Notes: generated from the letters alone by a model not told the origin. Positions 33,028 through 45,229 are shown, numbered from the stretch's first letter. The stretch: 64,000 nucleotides of DNA from Asterias amurensis (GCF_032118995.1 NC_092659.1:9155177-9219176); one strand, 5' to 3'. Made by a program: numbers and translations.

Positions 33028-36000
33028 ATGTCCGACGATGGCAATCCCCGTGGAAGCTGGTTCGCCGTACTATGTCTACTAGTTTCATGGTTGATGTGGG
33101 TTGGAGTTCTTAAGGGTCTAGGCATCATGCTGCCGACTTTTACGGAGCAATTTACAACCGAGACGTGGCTGACGGGCTGGTTGATGGTGATAGTCAGTGG
33201 CTCCATCTACATAACTGGTAAGGTTTAAATGTATAAACTTAGGCAGTGGACACTATTAGTAATTACTCTAAATAATCATTAGCTTAAAAACTTACTTGGT
33301 AACGAGTAATGGAGAGCTGTAACATAGTTTTCGAGAAAGAAGTTATTTTCCACGGATTTGATTTCGAGACCTCAAAATTAGAATTTGAGGTCACGAAATC
33401 AAGCAATTTGCAAGCACACAACTTCGTGTGACAAGGGTGTTTTTTCTTTCACTATCTCGCACCTTCGACGACAACCAATTGAGATCAAACTTCACATGTT
33501 AGTTATTTTTATGCATAATGTTGAGATACACCATCAAGTGAGAAGACTGGTCTTTGACAATAACCAATAGTGTCCACCAGTTAAGGATATGATTGATCTC
33601 AGTGAATACATTGAAATTTTGGGAGTCTAGAAACCCAGATAGCATCACAACAAGAACCAACGTTGGGCCGACGGAACACTTTCATTTGACCAACATTGGC
33701 TGTCAACATTGGCCCAACGTACTTTTGCTCGTCGGCCTTATGTTGGGCCAATGTAAAAGTTGGCCGAACGTTGGTCCAACGTAGACATTGGCTCAACATT
33801 GGGCCAAAGTGTTGCCCATGTATGTTAAAACGTTGAACCAATATCAGGACAACGAAATCAAACATTGAGCCAAAACTTCAGCATTAGCGATGATTCTGAC
33901 CATCAAACATGTCCTTTAACTAACAAGCAAATATAATCACATTTAATTTATTTTTCTGACCAGACATACTTAACTTGGTCATATCGCCGACTCATTTGTC
34001 GTAGTATGATTCTTGTTATAAATGGTTGTCGACGAAACATCTGACCGCTGACCTAATTCCAACATATAACTGCGCAACATTTCAACACAACTCCATCGTT
34101 TTCCATTTGAAAGCTTTGTCGGTTTGCAAAAAAAACCAAAAAAAAAAACAACAAACAACAACAATCAAACAAGCAAACCAACTCCAACAGCAGTGTATCA
34201 ACGTTTTGTTTCCAATGGTGTCCCCAAAATGATTGGCAATCGATATGAAACCCGATCAATTATTTGAAAATTTCTGCCAGGCCTTTGTTTTGTGATTTTT
34301 TTTGCATAAATTATTTTCTATTGTAAAGCTTTTTAGCTGTTCCGACCTACGGAACAGGTATTGTTTTCGTCGAGATTGTTATTATTTTTTTAAATTATTA
34401 TTCTTTGTTTCCACCTAAAACCTCAAAAGATTTGTACACGTTTTTTCTTTAAAGGCAGTGGACACTATTGGTAATTACTCAAAATAATTATTAGCATAAA
34501 ACCATTTTGTGGTAATGAGTATAGATGGGGAGAGGTTGATAGTATAAAACATTGTGAAAAACGGCTCCCTCTGAAGTAATGTAGTTTTAGAGAAAGAAGC
34601 AGTTTTCCACGAATTTGATTTCGAGACCTCAGACTTAGAAATTGAGGTCTCGAAATCGAGCATCTCACAACTTCGTGTGACAAGGGTGTTTTTCAACGGA
34701 AGTTTAATTATATATTATATCACTCGGTGCTTATTATACAGCATATTAGGCTGTAGGCTGTTTGTATTGTGTTAGTATAGTCACATGGATATATATGTGT
34801 TTGAGGGTGCAATTAGTAGAATATTTAGTTAATTAACGTACTAATTACACACTGAACAATCTGGCCAGTAACGGGCCAATTATGGCCAATGGTGGCAAAC
34901 TGTGTTGGCCAAATATAGAAGTGCCAGCATCATCATGAACGTTATAGGGCCTGTATCTACTGTGTGAGTTTTGGCAATTGTTACTGTGCAAAAAGTATTT
35001 TGGCCAACCTTGTGCCACATATTGCATTATCTGGCCATTGGCTGGCCAATTCTGGGCCAAATAGTGCCATGCTATAATGGCCTAAAACAGAAGTGCAAGC
35101 ATCGGCGCGAGCGTTATTGGGCCTGTACATGATGAGTTATGACAACTGTACTGGGCCGATTAATTGCCAATGTTTCAAATGTAAATGCCAGTATCGAGCC
35201 AATACAGATGTTTGATGGGAGACTCGGGCATCGGGGACAAGCCTGGGGTAATCTTGACCCATAATGACCTTAACTTCCGGGTTAACCGGAAGTTGGTCCA
35301 TAATTCTCAAGAACTTCACAACTGATTTTCATCTTTTTTTTCAGTTATAGACTCTTTGGGCAAAGACCAAAACTGTTATTTCTTGTAATCAGACCAACTA
35401 TAATCTTTGAAGCACTCATTTGAAGCAAAAGACCACGGAACAGCTTTGTGTTTCTGCACAGACACCTAATGTCTAGATAATAATTATTCTAACATTTTTT
35501 AAAGACTTTGAATTAAATTGCAATTCAGCGGTATGCTGCGATGACATTTTAAAATTAATAAATAAACCATAATTTAATTTAAACAATTATAGCACAAAAT
35601 TATTTTGTGCTGAAGTGTATACCTCCTTTACTATTTTATTGGTTTTTACATAGCATTTTAAAATTAATTTATTCATTGCTGCTGTTTTTTTTAATTTTTT
35701 TATTTTTTTTTAATATCGTGGACAACTACACTTTGTTGTAATGGACTTTTTTATTGCAAATTAATTTCATTGAAATTAAACATATTTGATATATGTTTTG
35801 CATTTTTATTTATTAAAAACTGACAAGTTAAAATGCTGGGTGAATTTTCGTCAGATAGCGAAAGTTTTACTTTCCGACATCTGTCTACTGGTTTTTTTGT
35901 TTTGTTTATATCATGGACAACTACACTTAGTTGTAATGGACTTTTTTATTGCAAATTAATTTCATTTAAATTTAACATATTTGATATATGTTTTGCATTT

Positions 36001-38841
36001 TTATTTTATTAATAAAAACTGACAAGTTAACGTGCTGGGTGAATTTTCGTCAGATAGCGAAAGATTTACTTTCCGACATCTGTCTACTGGTTTTTTGGCG
36101 GCATACCATTTTGGCAAAATGGTAGAAAACCTATATTAGGTCAATACTGGTTTTGTAGCTGCAATAAAGAACATCTTTTCTGGGCCAATACTTTTTTTTC
36201 AGCGCCACGCCAATTTGGCAAAATGGTAAAGACAACTTTTTATGGGACAACACTCGTTTCGAAGCGGCACACCATTTTGGCAAATAATGGTATAAAAAAA
36301 CCTTTTGTGTGCCAATACTAATTTTGTAACGGCGCAGCATTGGGCCGGCATTGAACCGACATTGGTCATAATATGCAGATTTCAAGGCAGGGTGTCAAAG
36401 CTGTGCCACAAGATGGCTTAAGATTGTGAAACAATTAAAAACTTACTAGGTTATGTAATTTGTGTGGATTTTTGCTATAAAATACCCCCGAAATTGTAGA
36501 TACTATTTGACGAGCCATTTTTTTTTTATAAATCTTGATTGCAATAACGTAAAAATTTTGAGTAACTGATAATCAATATCAAAACATGGGTACAAATTCA
36601 ACGGAAGTTTAAAGGTACACGTTGCATTGGATCGGTCGAGTTGAAAATAGAATACAATGATCCACACAAACATGCCTCGAAATTGCACGGTTTTCCTTTT
36701 ACCTCGTCGACTAACACGGCGGCCATTTATGGGAGTCAAATTTGTGACTCCCATAAATGGCCGACCGTGTTAGTTGGCGGAAAACCACGCAATTTTGAGT
36801 GATACTTGTGTGGATCATTATATTCTGGTTTTAAAACGTCTTTCTAGCCATTATGCGTTTCATAACAAACGGTTTCAAACGCTTGTATAGAACAACTCGA
36901 TCGTCCCCTACACCTTTATTTGAAACTTTGAAAAGAATCCGTCAACTGGATAGTACCGTTTTGGAGGATCACATACAAAGGGTACGAACAGGCATGTGAA
37001 ACGCTTATGTATTTGGTGGAGTCGTTTGCAATGTTGTTAGCCTATAATTGTTTCATAAAATCAAAATGCTACCCGGGACGAAGCTGGGGGTAAAGAAACA
37101 AGGGCAAGTGTGAACGAGGATTCACAAATTGAAGCAGTGTTTGTTGCTTTTATTACATAACTGCAGGTATCTTTGCAGCACCACTTGAATGTATATTTGG
37201 AACTAGAGCTGTGATCGTAGTGAGTGGATTCATGGTCGGAGGATCTGTGATTGCTGCCTCCTTCGCAACGAGTATCGTTCAACTCACCGTTATACTAGCT
37301 CTTGGATTCGGTAAGATGAGCAAGAATGACTCAAATCTGAATTACTATACCTGAATTGCAGCATTGATAATTATAAATGAGACTAAATGAACAATTTTAC
37401 ACGTTTGCGACAAAATGTATTTCTTTTAGTGTGTGGAGTTTTGCTATTATAATCTTTTAACACAGCGTTTAATTTTTATTTCACAGGACCTGGGATAAGT
37501 TTTGCAAACATATTGTCCAAATCGATGATTGGTCGTTGTTTCAAGACTAACTATGCTACGGCCAATGGTATTGGACAGATAGGGAGTCCATTGGGATTGA
37601 TTCTTATGGCTCCTTTAGTCCAATTGCTTCTTGATACCTACGGGTGGCGTGGAGCTATGCTTTTGCTTGGTGGAATTAGTTTACATCTTGCCGTATGTGG
37701 CGCTCTTTTCCCACAACCATTAGCAGAAAAGCAGAACCAAGAGTCATATCAACAAGTGCCCTCTAGTGAAGAAACGAAATTAAAACTACGACGAGACAAA
37801 GAGGCAACCTCCAGAATACAACTTTTGAAAGAAGTTTTAATGACGATAAAACATAGTTTTGGTATCCCCGTCTGTTTGCAGAAAACTTTCTGGATACCAA
37901 CTGTCATAGCAACATCCAACAGATTGTTGCGTACGTTATGGAGTGTGTATTACGTCGATCACATACTCAATAAAGGTTTCAGTGCTGAAGATGCTATTGT
38001 ATTTTGCATAGCTGCAGGAGTGGCAAAATTAACTTCGAAGTTACTTATTGGTCCCCTCGTTGACAGAGGTGTCTTAAAGTTACGAACTCTCATGGCAACA
38101 CTACTTACACTGTGCTCAATAACTTTATTGACCGATCCATGGGTGAACTCATACTGGCTAGCGATAGTGAATGTGGCAATTTATGACTTTACTAATGGTG
38201 GAGTTTCTTCACTGAATGACGTCTACATGAGGGAGCTGATTGGCCCTGAGTTACTTACGTGTGCATTCAGTTGGATGGAATTGGTGGCTGGAATTGTTGT
38301 CTCTTGCAGCGGGTTTTTCCCAGGTAATAGAAAGTCTTTTTATCAACATTATTTTGTTCATTTTAAACACAGTGGACTATTGGTAATTGTCAAAGACCAG
38401 TCTTCCCACTTGGTGTATCTCAACATAAATTATACATAAAATAAACCTGGGAAAAATTGAGCTCAATCGGTCATCGAACTTGCGACATGATAATGAAAGA
38501 AAAAACTTTGTCACACGAGTTGTGTGATTTCAGATGGTTGATTTCGAGACCTCAAATTCTAAATCTGAGGTCTCGAAATCAAACTCGTGGAAATTAACTT
38601 CTTTCTCAAAAACTACTTAATTTCAGAGGGAGCTGTTCTTACAATGTTTTATACTATCAACCTCTCCCCATTACTCGTTTATTACTAACAATAATATATT
38701 TTATTTTGTCTTTCACATTAAGGTTTGATACACGACCAGACTGGAAGCTACGACTTGGCTTTTGTCATGATGGGGTGTGTTTGTCTCGCATCATTGGTGG
38801 TGCTTGTTGCTGAGAGCCTTTTGTTAAACAAATCAATGTGA
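33028..38841 (+). CDS. SLC16-type (monocarboxylate transporter-like) protein, copy D
   Basis: Exons 33028-33217, 37167-37310, 37487-38323 and 38723-38841; phase 1 throughout, 429 residues ending ESLLLNKSM. It keeps all family signatures seen in A and B (GNPRGSWFAVL, CFKTNYATANGIGQIGSPLG, YGWRGAMLLLGG). Exon 1 and the promoter are closest to B; much of exon 3 (SNRLLRTLWSVYY, AIYDFTNGGVSSL) is closest to A, so the gene looks patchwork. Intron 1 is enlarged to 3.9 kb by several repeats. Likely functional; substrate unknown. Confidence 0.9.
33241..33578 (+). mobile_element. MITE family 1 copy in intron 1 of transporter D
   Basis: Same position and wording as the copy in B at 21123, so it was inherited with the duplicated block. 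Confidence 0.85.
34452..34694 (+). mobile_element. MITE family 1, left two thirds
   Basis: AAAGGCAGTGGACACTATTG at the start; stops after the central hairpin (TTCGTGTGACAAGGGTGTTT). It is inserted within the TTGGCCCAACGT block. Confidence 0.85.
35715..36095. repeat. tandem duplication, 195-bp unit
   Basis: Two neighbouring units share GGACAACTACACTT, TGTAATGGACTTTTTTATTG, GGGTGAATTTTCGTCAGATA and TTCCGACATCTGTCTACTGG, differing by small changes. Confidence 0.9.
36096..36310. repeat. tandem repeat, 3 diverged units of ~70 bp
   Basis: Units contain ACCATTTTGGCAAAATGGTA-like hairpins at about 36110, 36205 and 36270 and CAATACTxxTTTTGTA linkers. Confidence 0.7.
36609..36905. mobile_element. MITE family 2 copy, right end lost
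   Basis: TTAAAGGTACACGTTGCATT at the left and the central ATGGCCGACC hairpin present; the copy ends at CAACTCGATCGTCC and passes into sequence shared with intron 1 of B. Confidence 0.85.
38364..38692 (-). mobile_element. MITE family 1 copy, reversed, in intron 3 of transporter D
   Basis: Opposite in orientation to the copy in intron 3 of A, so it is an independent insertion. Both the central hairpin and the outer arms are present. Confidence 0.85.
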
Positions 38842-38989
38842 TGCAACTAAAAATTCTTCTATTTCCAGTGTGTTCTCCAAAGAAAAAAAGTTAATTTGTA
38901 TATAGGAATTCGCCGATATTTGAAATCACGACCACTGAAATACTGAAAAGGGCTTTTAATATCAAATTGTCGTCTATAATAATATTTTT

Positions 38990-41225
38990 TGTCCGATCCG
39001 ACGGGAAAATTATATTGAACTGATCATTATTTAATGAATAGGGTAGATGGCCTTAGCTTTCGATCCAATCCGGACCTTCTTCAGAGGCATAAAACAAGTA
39101 CAAACTAATACATATCCATTTATAGAAAAAACGAGGGGGAAAGGGATTAAGGAATTAATCCAGAAAGAAGCGGGAAAATAACAGCCAATCAAAGTTTCTA
39201 TTTCAGAGACAATGTGTGGCTATGAACCAGTAGGAGTAAAGTGGCGAGGACAAAGGATGTTTAGAATGAAAGGATGGGTTACTGGACCATAAAAGTGGTA
39301 AATGTATTGTTCGACAACAATGCAGGGAGACATGAAAGGGTAGGATTAGAGAGCAAGTTGCATCATGATGCAACTAACAATGGTCAATTAATAAGAATAG
39401 CAAGATCAAAGGTATGATTTTAAAAATAGGTATGAGGGACCTGTGGGAAAAAAGGGGGGGGGGGGTTACTTACATCAGATAGTTACAGTGATGAATTTAT
39501 AAAAACAACTTTAAACAAGATTAATTTATACTTTATGTACAGAATATATACAACATATAAGTTCTTAGGCCAAAGTGAATTGGAGGGTAATGAGAAGTTA
39601 TTTGATACCAGTGTTTATGTTAAGTCCAAAGGGTTTGACTGTCTTGAGTTGGTGAATCCAGTGTGATTCTCTACTCTTGCGGTGTGTGTCATCACCATTG
39701 CAAGCTTCAATCACCAGAAGTTCAACATCACTGACACTATGATTGGGGCTGTTGAAGTGGATAGAGACTGGGTACGGTTTGTTAGTCTTTATGGAAGAGA
39801 CATGATTCGCAAAGCGAAGACTAAGTTTGGTCTTAGTCTCTCCCACATATTGTAGCCCACATCTCTTACATGATATGACATAGACTACATTAGACGTGCT
39901 ACATTCAGAGTCGGTCTTGATGTTGTATGAAGAGCCAGTGGTATGACTCTTCACCTTAAGTGAGGGCTTAATGTGCAGACACGTTCTGCATTTGGAACGG
40001 GTACATTTGTGACAGCCCAGTATATCTGTCGGGGGTTGTGTTTGGACTGTACCTGGGGAAAGTTTGGCCCTGACTAGTATGTCATCAAGGTTCTTAGGGC
40101 GGCGGAATGCAACCATGGGAACCTTGGGGATTGCTGAGTGTAACCTGCTGGGGGAGTGAAGTATAGGCATGTTATTATTGAGAATTGAGGAAGTTTGGAT
40201 AGTTTGGGGTGGAAGGTGGTGACCAAAGCAACTCTATTGATCGGAGCTTTTTTAGCTCCCGTGTTAGTCAACAGAGTATGACGAGGTACGTTGAGAGCCC
40301 TGTTGATAGCAAGTTGGACCCTACGTTCGCTGTGTCCCCTAGATACAAGGTGTTTCCTTAGCTCTGATGAGCGCCTCTTGTACAGGGTATCTGTGGAACA
40401 GATACGCCTGATACGTAAGGCCTGACTGTAAGCAATTGCCTTCTTACAGTGACTAGGGTGGCAGCTATTGGAGAGAAGGTACTGGTGGGTGTCGGTGGGT
40501 TTACTGTAAACATCTGTGACAAGGCCATTAGGAGACTTGGTTATTGTCACATCTAGAAAGTTCACACTGGTGAGAGATTGTTCGGTAGTGAACTTTATGG
40601 TGGGGTGAAATGAGTTGATATGGTTAATAAACTCATCCAGGCTGTCTTGGTCACCACACCAGATGGAGAAAATATCATCAATAAATCTCCACCAAACTAG
40701 TGGTCGGTTGGGGGCGGAGGACAGGAGTCTGTCCTCCCACTGAGACATGAATAGGTTAGCATATGAGGGTGCCATTTTGGTACCCATGGCAGTACCCTGT
40801 ACCTGTAGAAAATGCCTGTCAGAAAATGTGAAATTATTCTTCATTAAAATGTGGCTCATGAGTTCCTTAATATGACTCACTGAGGGGCGGGACTGATTAC
40901 TAGCATTGAGGGCAGAGACACATGGACTCATGCCTTCATGATGGGGTATATTAGTATACAGTGATGAAACATCAAAAGTAACCAAAATAGCAGAGTCAGG
41001 TATTTGGTGCTTGACCTCATCTAGTTTGTGGAGAAAGTCTTTGGTATCCTTGATGAAGGAAGGAATACGGCAGACTAAGGGTTTGAGGAAGCTATCGACA
41101 AACTCAGAAATGCGCTCCCAGATACAATAGGTCTCCCCGGGTTATTGGGCTTATGTATCTTAGGTATTCTAAGGGAAATTGGACAGACCAGTTTGGCTTT
41201 GCATGTTTCTTTCTAAAGATACTTA
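38990..41225 (-). mobile_element. Penelope-like retroelement (RT + GIY-YIG), truncated
   Basis: On the minus strand the 40985-40074 frame carries reverse-transcriptase motifs: VTFDVSSLYTNIPHHEG, GTAMGTKMAPSYANLF and the catalytic WWRFIDDIFSIW. Upstream text (IPKIHKPNNPGRPIVS, FLHKLDEVKHQIPDS at about 41170-41000) continues the RT domain. The 40170-39598 frame encodes a GIY-YIG-like nuclease (NVVYVISCKRCGLQYVGETK). RT followed by GIY-YIG is the Penelope arrangement. Coding sequence is spread over several frames and lacks its 5' part, so it is inactive. The 3' end near 39000-39100 has the CTCTGAAGAAGGTCCGGATT motif common at Penelope ends. It lies between transporter D and remnant E. Confidence 0.9.
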
Positions 41226-42950
41226 GGCAGCCTCCAGATCCATATATGAGTGGTGACCAAATCTATTAACGTTGTTCAGTCGACGGAGGCTGCGGTCGAC
41301 GATAGAAGCTGAATGGTTTTATTTTATATATTTATACTTTTCAGTATATACTTTTCACTCCGTCTAGACAAGGCTTTCCTTCGGTTTCGGGCATTTGAAT
41401 GTTTCTAAACGAGTATCACAGATGGGCAGAACTTCATGCAATGCGTGTGCTAGTGTCAGATTCTTTGCTGAACAATAACAAGCTTGGTTGGCTAGCCTCA
41501 CAGAATGTTCAATGGAGCGTGGAAGGATGGCAAAGAGTGATGTGTTGGACTGATTGATGCCATCTTGTTGTCAAGTAGCCTAACGCGGAGGTTTTGCATG
41601 GTGGATATATAACTTAGTCGGTCTATTTGGTTTCGTGGTATGCAGTCTATCATACCATGGTGCCGTTGAAACACCGTTGCGTTGGTCATCGCCAAATTGA
41701 AGAAGTTTTGTCAGGACAGAATCTAACTATGGTGACCTTGAAGCGTTATGGCAATTCTGTTTTCCTTCCCGCAGCTCTCACGAAACAGTCAGGCCGAGCT
41801 TAACGGCAGACTCGACGTTTTTCGTACAACCCACGGCCTTAAAGAGCATAGATTTCTGTTAAGAGCCTAAATATCTGTTTAAATGTCGGTTGCTAGACCA
41901 TCATACGGCTGAGGATGACCATCTAGACGACAACTCTACCCGGATGGTGTATTCATGTTTGACTGATAGGACACACGTGTAGCCTCATACGGAGGGCAAT
42001 TACCTTACACGGCAACCTCACAAGGACACGGAGATACCTTTTAGAGCTCCATACTATGGATGATTTTAGTTTTAATCGGCTGGGTCCTCAGGTACAGCCT
42101 TTTATTTCTTCCAAATGGCTTGTGTCCAACACGAGAAAAGGGATATCACTGAAGTAGTATATTATTTTTATAGGCCGATACTTGCAATGGGTACAGAAGT
42201 ACATTAAACCTTTGGAGCAGTCAGAGGCCCACGTCACGAGGAAGGAGATGTCCATACGTTATAGGCGAGACCAGCTCGTTGGTGGTAGGCGAGGTTATGA
42301 GCCAGCTCCCATCAGGTCAAAAGCAAAAAGAAGAAGAAAAGAAAAAGGAAAAAAAAAAGTGACGAGGTCTGATGGCAGTGATCACTCCTTGGCAAACTCC
42401 GCGGGGATGTGTCCTCCCTTGTTTATTGCCCCTAAGCTGGCACAGTTTGCTTTTCATCAACAAATGAGTTGGTGGATGGGGGTTTTGTTGTTTTGTCATT
42501 TTGCTTGCTTCATCCGACGATCTCCTACCACAGGAGGCAGTAGATTCTAACTGCTTCTCGCAGCATCAGCGGGTCGCGAGATGACTGCGCATTGTGTGCC
42601 CAGGTGGTCGATTTTGGGGGTTTCCGAGTTTGGGCAACTCAAAGATGTGAGAATTCAGCAGACGGTCAATGGCCATAGAGAAAGTATGAGAAGCATGCAT
42701 GGGTCTTCATCAGATGGGTCTTCATCACCTCAGCACCAAAAGGTCTGTACAAATTGACGTTTGGCGTAGCAGTTTGACCGAATGGCGGGCGTTTCAACCT
42801 TTGGGCCGTCATTTAGGTTTGGGTGAGAAATGGGGAGTTTTGGTAAGAAACAGATGCTTGAGGCGGTCTGGGGTTTGGTGAGAGCTGGGAGGTTTAGGGT
42901 TTCCTTTGCTTTGTCGGCGTGAGGAAGCACGCCACAGGGTTAGAAGCGAA
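41226..42950. other. spacer, nothing recognised
   Basis: The open frame 42182-42550 (basic stretch RSKAKRRRKEKGKKK) has no family resemblance I can name, and no splice or repeat context supports it as a gene. Confidence 0.4.
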
Positions 42951-43615
42951 CAATCGTTTACACCCATATCTAAACCTAAATGTAGAGTCTTGAGCCCGCG
43001 AGTGTGCAGTGGTGCAAATAGTTTACTATTTGCACCACTGTGAACAAAGAGGGCGCATGATTCAAATCATTCGCGTTTCTGGCAGGCTCAAGGTTGAGAG
43101 GGGGTACGGGGTCAGTGATACAGCAAGTGGTTTGTAGGTTAGCAAGGGGGAAATGTACCCACCCAGTCTCCCCCCTTTTCCCGGATCAGTATAAGAACTG
43201 TCAACCCTCCTACTTGGTGTACTCCTCCCTAAAAGTCCGTCTGGCTTTAAGTGAGGGGCACAACTTTCACAAATGGTCCAAAACTTTTGGATGGTCCGTG
43301 GTCCCCCTAGGCAAAAGTAAATAGCAAAATCAGTACAATGTTTCAATTCAAGTTTAGACGTAACCAGAGAAATTTGTAATGGCTAAATATGCGTACAGTG
43401 AGGTTTGGCCACTGGGCCGGTTTTACAGTACGTCTGAGTAGGGTACAACACTTTTTTTTTTGTTTTTTCATCCCACTTACCTTTTCCACAGGGCGATTGT
43501 AACAGAGGGAAAACTCCGGACTCGGGATTCTACACCCCCAATCGTTTACACCCATATATAAACCTAAATGTAGAGTCTTGAGCCCGCGAGTGTGCAGTGG
43601 TGCAAATAGTTTACT
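42951..43615. repeat. 590-bp block bounded by ~76-bp direct repeats
   Basis: CAATCGTTTACACCCATAT ... GTGCAGTGGTGCAAATAGTT stands at 42951-43027 and at 43540-43615 with one or two differences. The right repeat runs straight into transporter remnant E; the left one forms a hairpin (GTGGTGCAAATAG/CTATTTGCACCAC). No coding capacity. It could be a tandem duplication or a small element with direct ends. Confidence 0.7.
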
Positions 43616-44206
43616 AATGGTGGAGTTGCTTCATTGAATGACGTTTACATGAGGAAGCTGATTGGCCCTGAGTTACTTACGTGTGCGTTCAGTTAGATGG
43701 AATTGGCGACTGGAATTGTTATCTCTTGCAGCGGGTTTTTCCCAGGTAATAAAGTCTTTTAACAGCACTGATTTATACATTTAAAAATCACGGTAATTAC
43801 TTGTTAATAAAGTATATTATTAACATATAACTTACGAGCAACGAAGAACAGCTGATAATATGAAACATTGCGAGAAACGACTGTACCTTTATAGTGTCGT
43901 AGAATTGAGAAACAGGTAATTTCTCACTCAAATTTGAATCTGAGAAATATCTTATAAGCCTGAATCTTCGTGATGCAATGACCGATTGAGCACAAATTTG
44001 GATGGAGCCGAACTGCTTAGGGACAGTTCAATGCAAAACTTGAGATGCAATACTGATGATAATTGTTATTTTATCTTTTACATTTAGGTTTGATACACGA
44101 CCAGACTGGAAGCTACGACTTGGCTTTTGTCATGATGGGATGTGTTTCTACCACAGCATTGGTGGTGCTTGTTGCTGAGATTCTTTTGTTAAACAAATCC
44201 ATGTGA
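43611..44206 (+). pseudogene. SLC16-type transporter copy E, 3' remnant
   Basis: Only the last ~135 bp of exon 3 (43611-43745, with a stop in place of Trp in the CAFSWMEL motif) and exon 4 (44088-44206, intact, ending EILLLNKSM) remain. Exon 4 and its 3' flank are closest to D. Exons 1-2 and most of exon 3 are missing, cut at the direct-repeat block. Confidence 0.9.
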
Positions 44207-44414
44207 TCCAACAAAAAATGCTTCTATTTCCAGTGTTTTCCCAAAAGAAAAGGTAAATTTGCATAGGATTGGGGAACATTCGAACTAATGATCACTTTTA
44301 ACTGTTAGAGAGGCTCTACTGTGCACCATTTTCGTCTATAGTAACAATTCCATTTGTGTATGATCATCATTGTACAATGAAAACGTTTAAGGTCAGAGTT
44401 TTGTCCGACCCCAG

Positions 44415-44468
44415 TTAGATAAAATTGGTGACTGGAATTATTGTCTCTTGCAGCTGTATTTTCCCAGG
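44415..44468 (+). pseudogene. SLC16-type transporter fragment F, end of exon 3
   Basis: ATTGGTGACTGGAATTATTG then TCTCTTGCAGC and TTCCCAGGTAA match the last ~50 bp of exon 3 and its donor. A trace of a sixth copy or of a local duplication of E. Confidence 0.7.
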
Positions 44469-44477
44469 TAAATAAGT

Positions 44478-44700
44478 TGTTTTAGGGACATGATAGTTAC
44501 TCAAAACATAATTAGCATAAAGACTTACTTGGTAAGAGGCAACAAAGAGCTGTTGATGGTACACAACATTGTGAGAAATGACTTCCTCTGAAGTGCGTAG
44601 TTTTTGAGTAAGATGTATTTTCTCATTAAAATATTTGGATCTGAGAAAGACCTAAGGCCTAAGGCTTTCACAACCGTCTGGAAAATAAATACATTTATGC
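44478..44700 (+). mobile_element. diverged MITE family 1 copy
   Basis: Shares TTACTCAAAACATAATTAGC, TTGTGAGAAATGACTTCCTC and later motifs; an even weaker one seems to fill 43785-44040 in the intron of remnant E. Both follow an exon-3 end, as in A. Confidence 0.55.
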
Positions 44701-45229
44701 ATCACGAGGTGTTCGCGAAGTAATTTTTAGTACCGAAAGGATTTGTACAGAAAAATATCCTTCGGATTTTTCGTTTAATTTATCATGAGGCTTTTTTGGT
44801 GTTTCTTAGTTTGTTTTTTTCGTTGTAGAAGTTTAAGTCGTTCCCCAATAGTGACCATGAATATGTCTAATTGCCTTGTATAAGGATTTCAAACTATGAC
44901 AATTGCAGGCTAGACTATACCACCTTTTGATAGGGAACCTAGAAATTTGCGCGTTATCAATACGAGTAATCGGTGACGAAGCAAATTGTTAATTTACTAA
45001 CAAAGCAACATGATTAAAGTCCAAGAATAATTTAAAAACGAGTGTTAATAGTTTTTCTCGACTTCGAGTCTTGACAAGCCTATCCAAATACACGTACAAA
45101 CTGACTACAACATAAGTCACTCCCCTTAAATATTACTGTCCATCCTTCCTGAGCGATATACGTCAAAAGCGTTTATTCAGGCACACCATAATTTCAACTG
45201 CTGAGTCGGGATAGACTGGTTGTGAAACC
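44701..45229. other. upstream region of the HYR-F5/8C gene
   Basis: No core promoter element or repeat recognised; should hold the promoter. Confidence 0.4.

Larger units (their letters stand above)
33640..36372. repeat. composite repeat block rich in TTGGCCCAACGT strings
   Basis: The left part (33660-33860) is packed with forward and inverse versions of CATTGGCCCAACGT. The right parts (34855-35180 and 36330-36372) carry related GGCCAAT/ATTGGCC strings. Such subterminal arrays suggest one large non-autonomous DNA element, but I could not find matching outer ends. No coding capacity seen. It fills intron 1 of transporter D and is absent from A and B. Confidence 0.45.

Noticed and set aside
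42182-42550. A 122-residue basic protein
   Set aside because: No family resemblance, splice context or second copy; composition alone is not enough.
42951-43615. Small LTR retrotransposon
   Set aside because: The 76-bp direct repeats are too short and lack TG..CA ends, a primer site or any coding remains.
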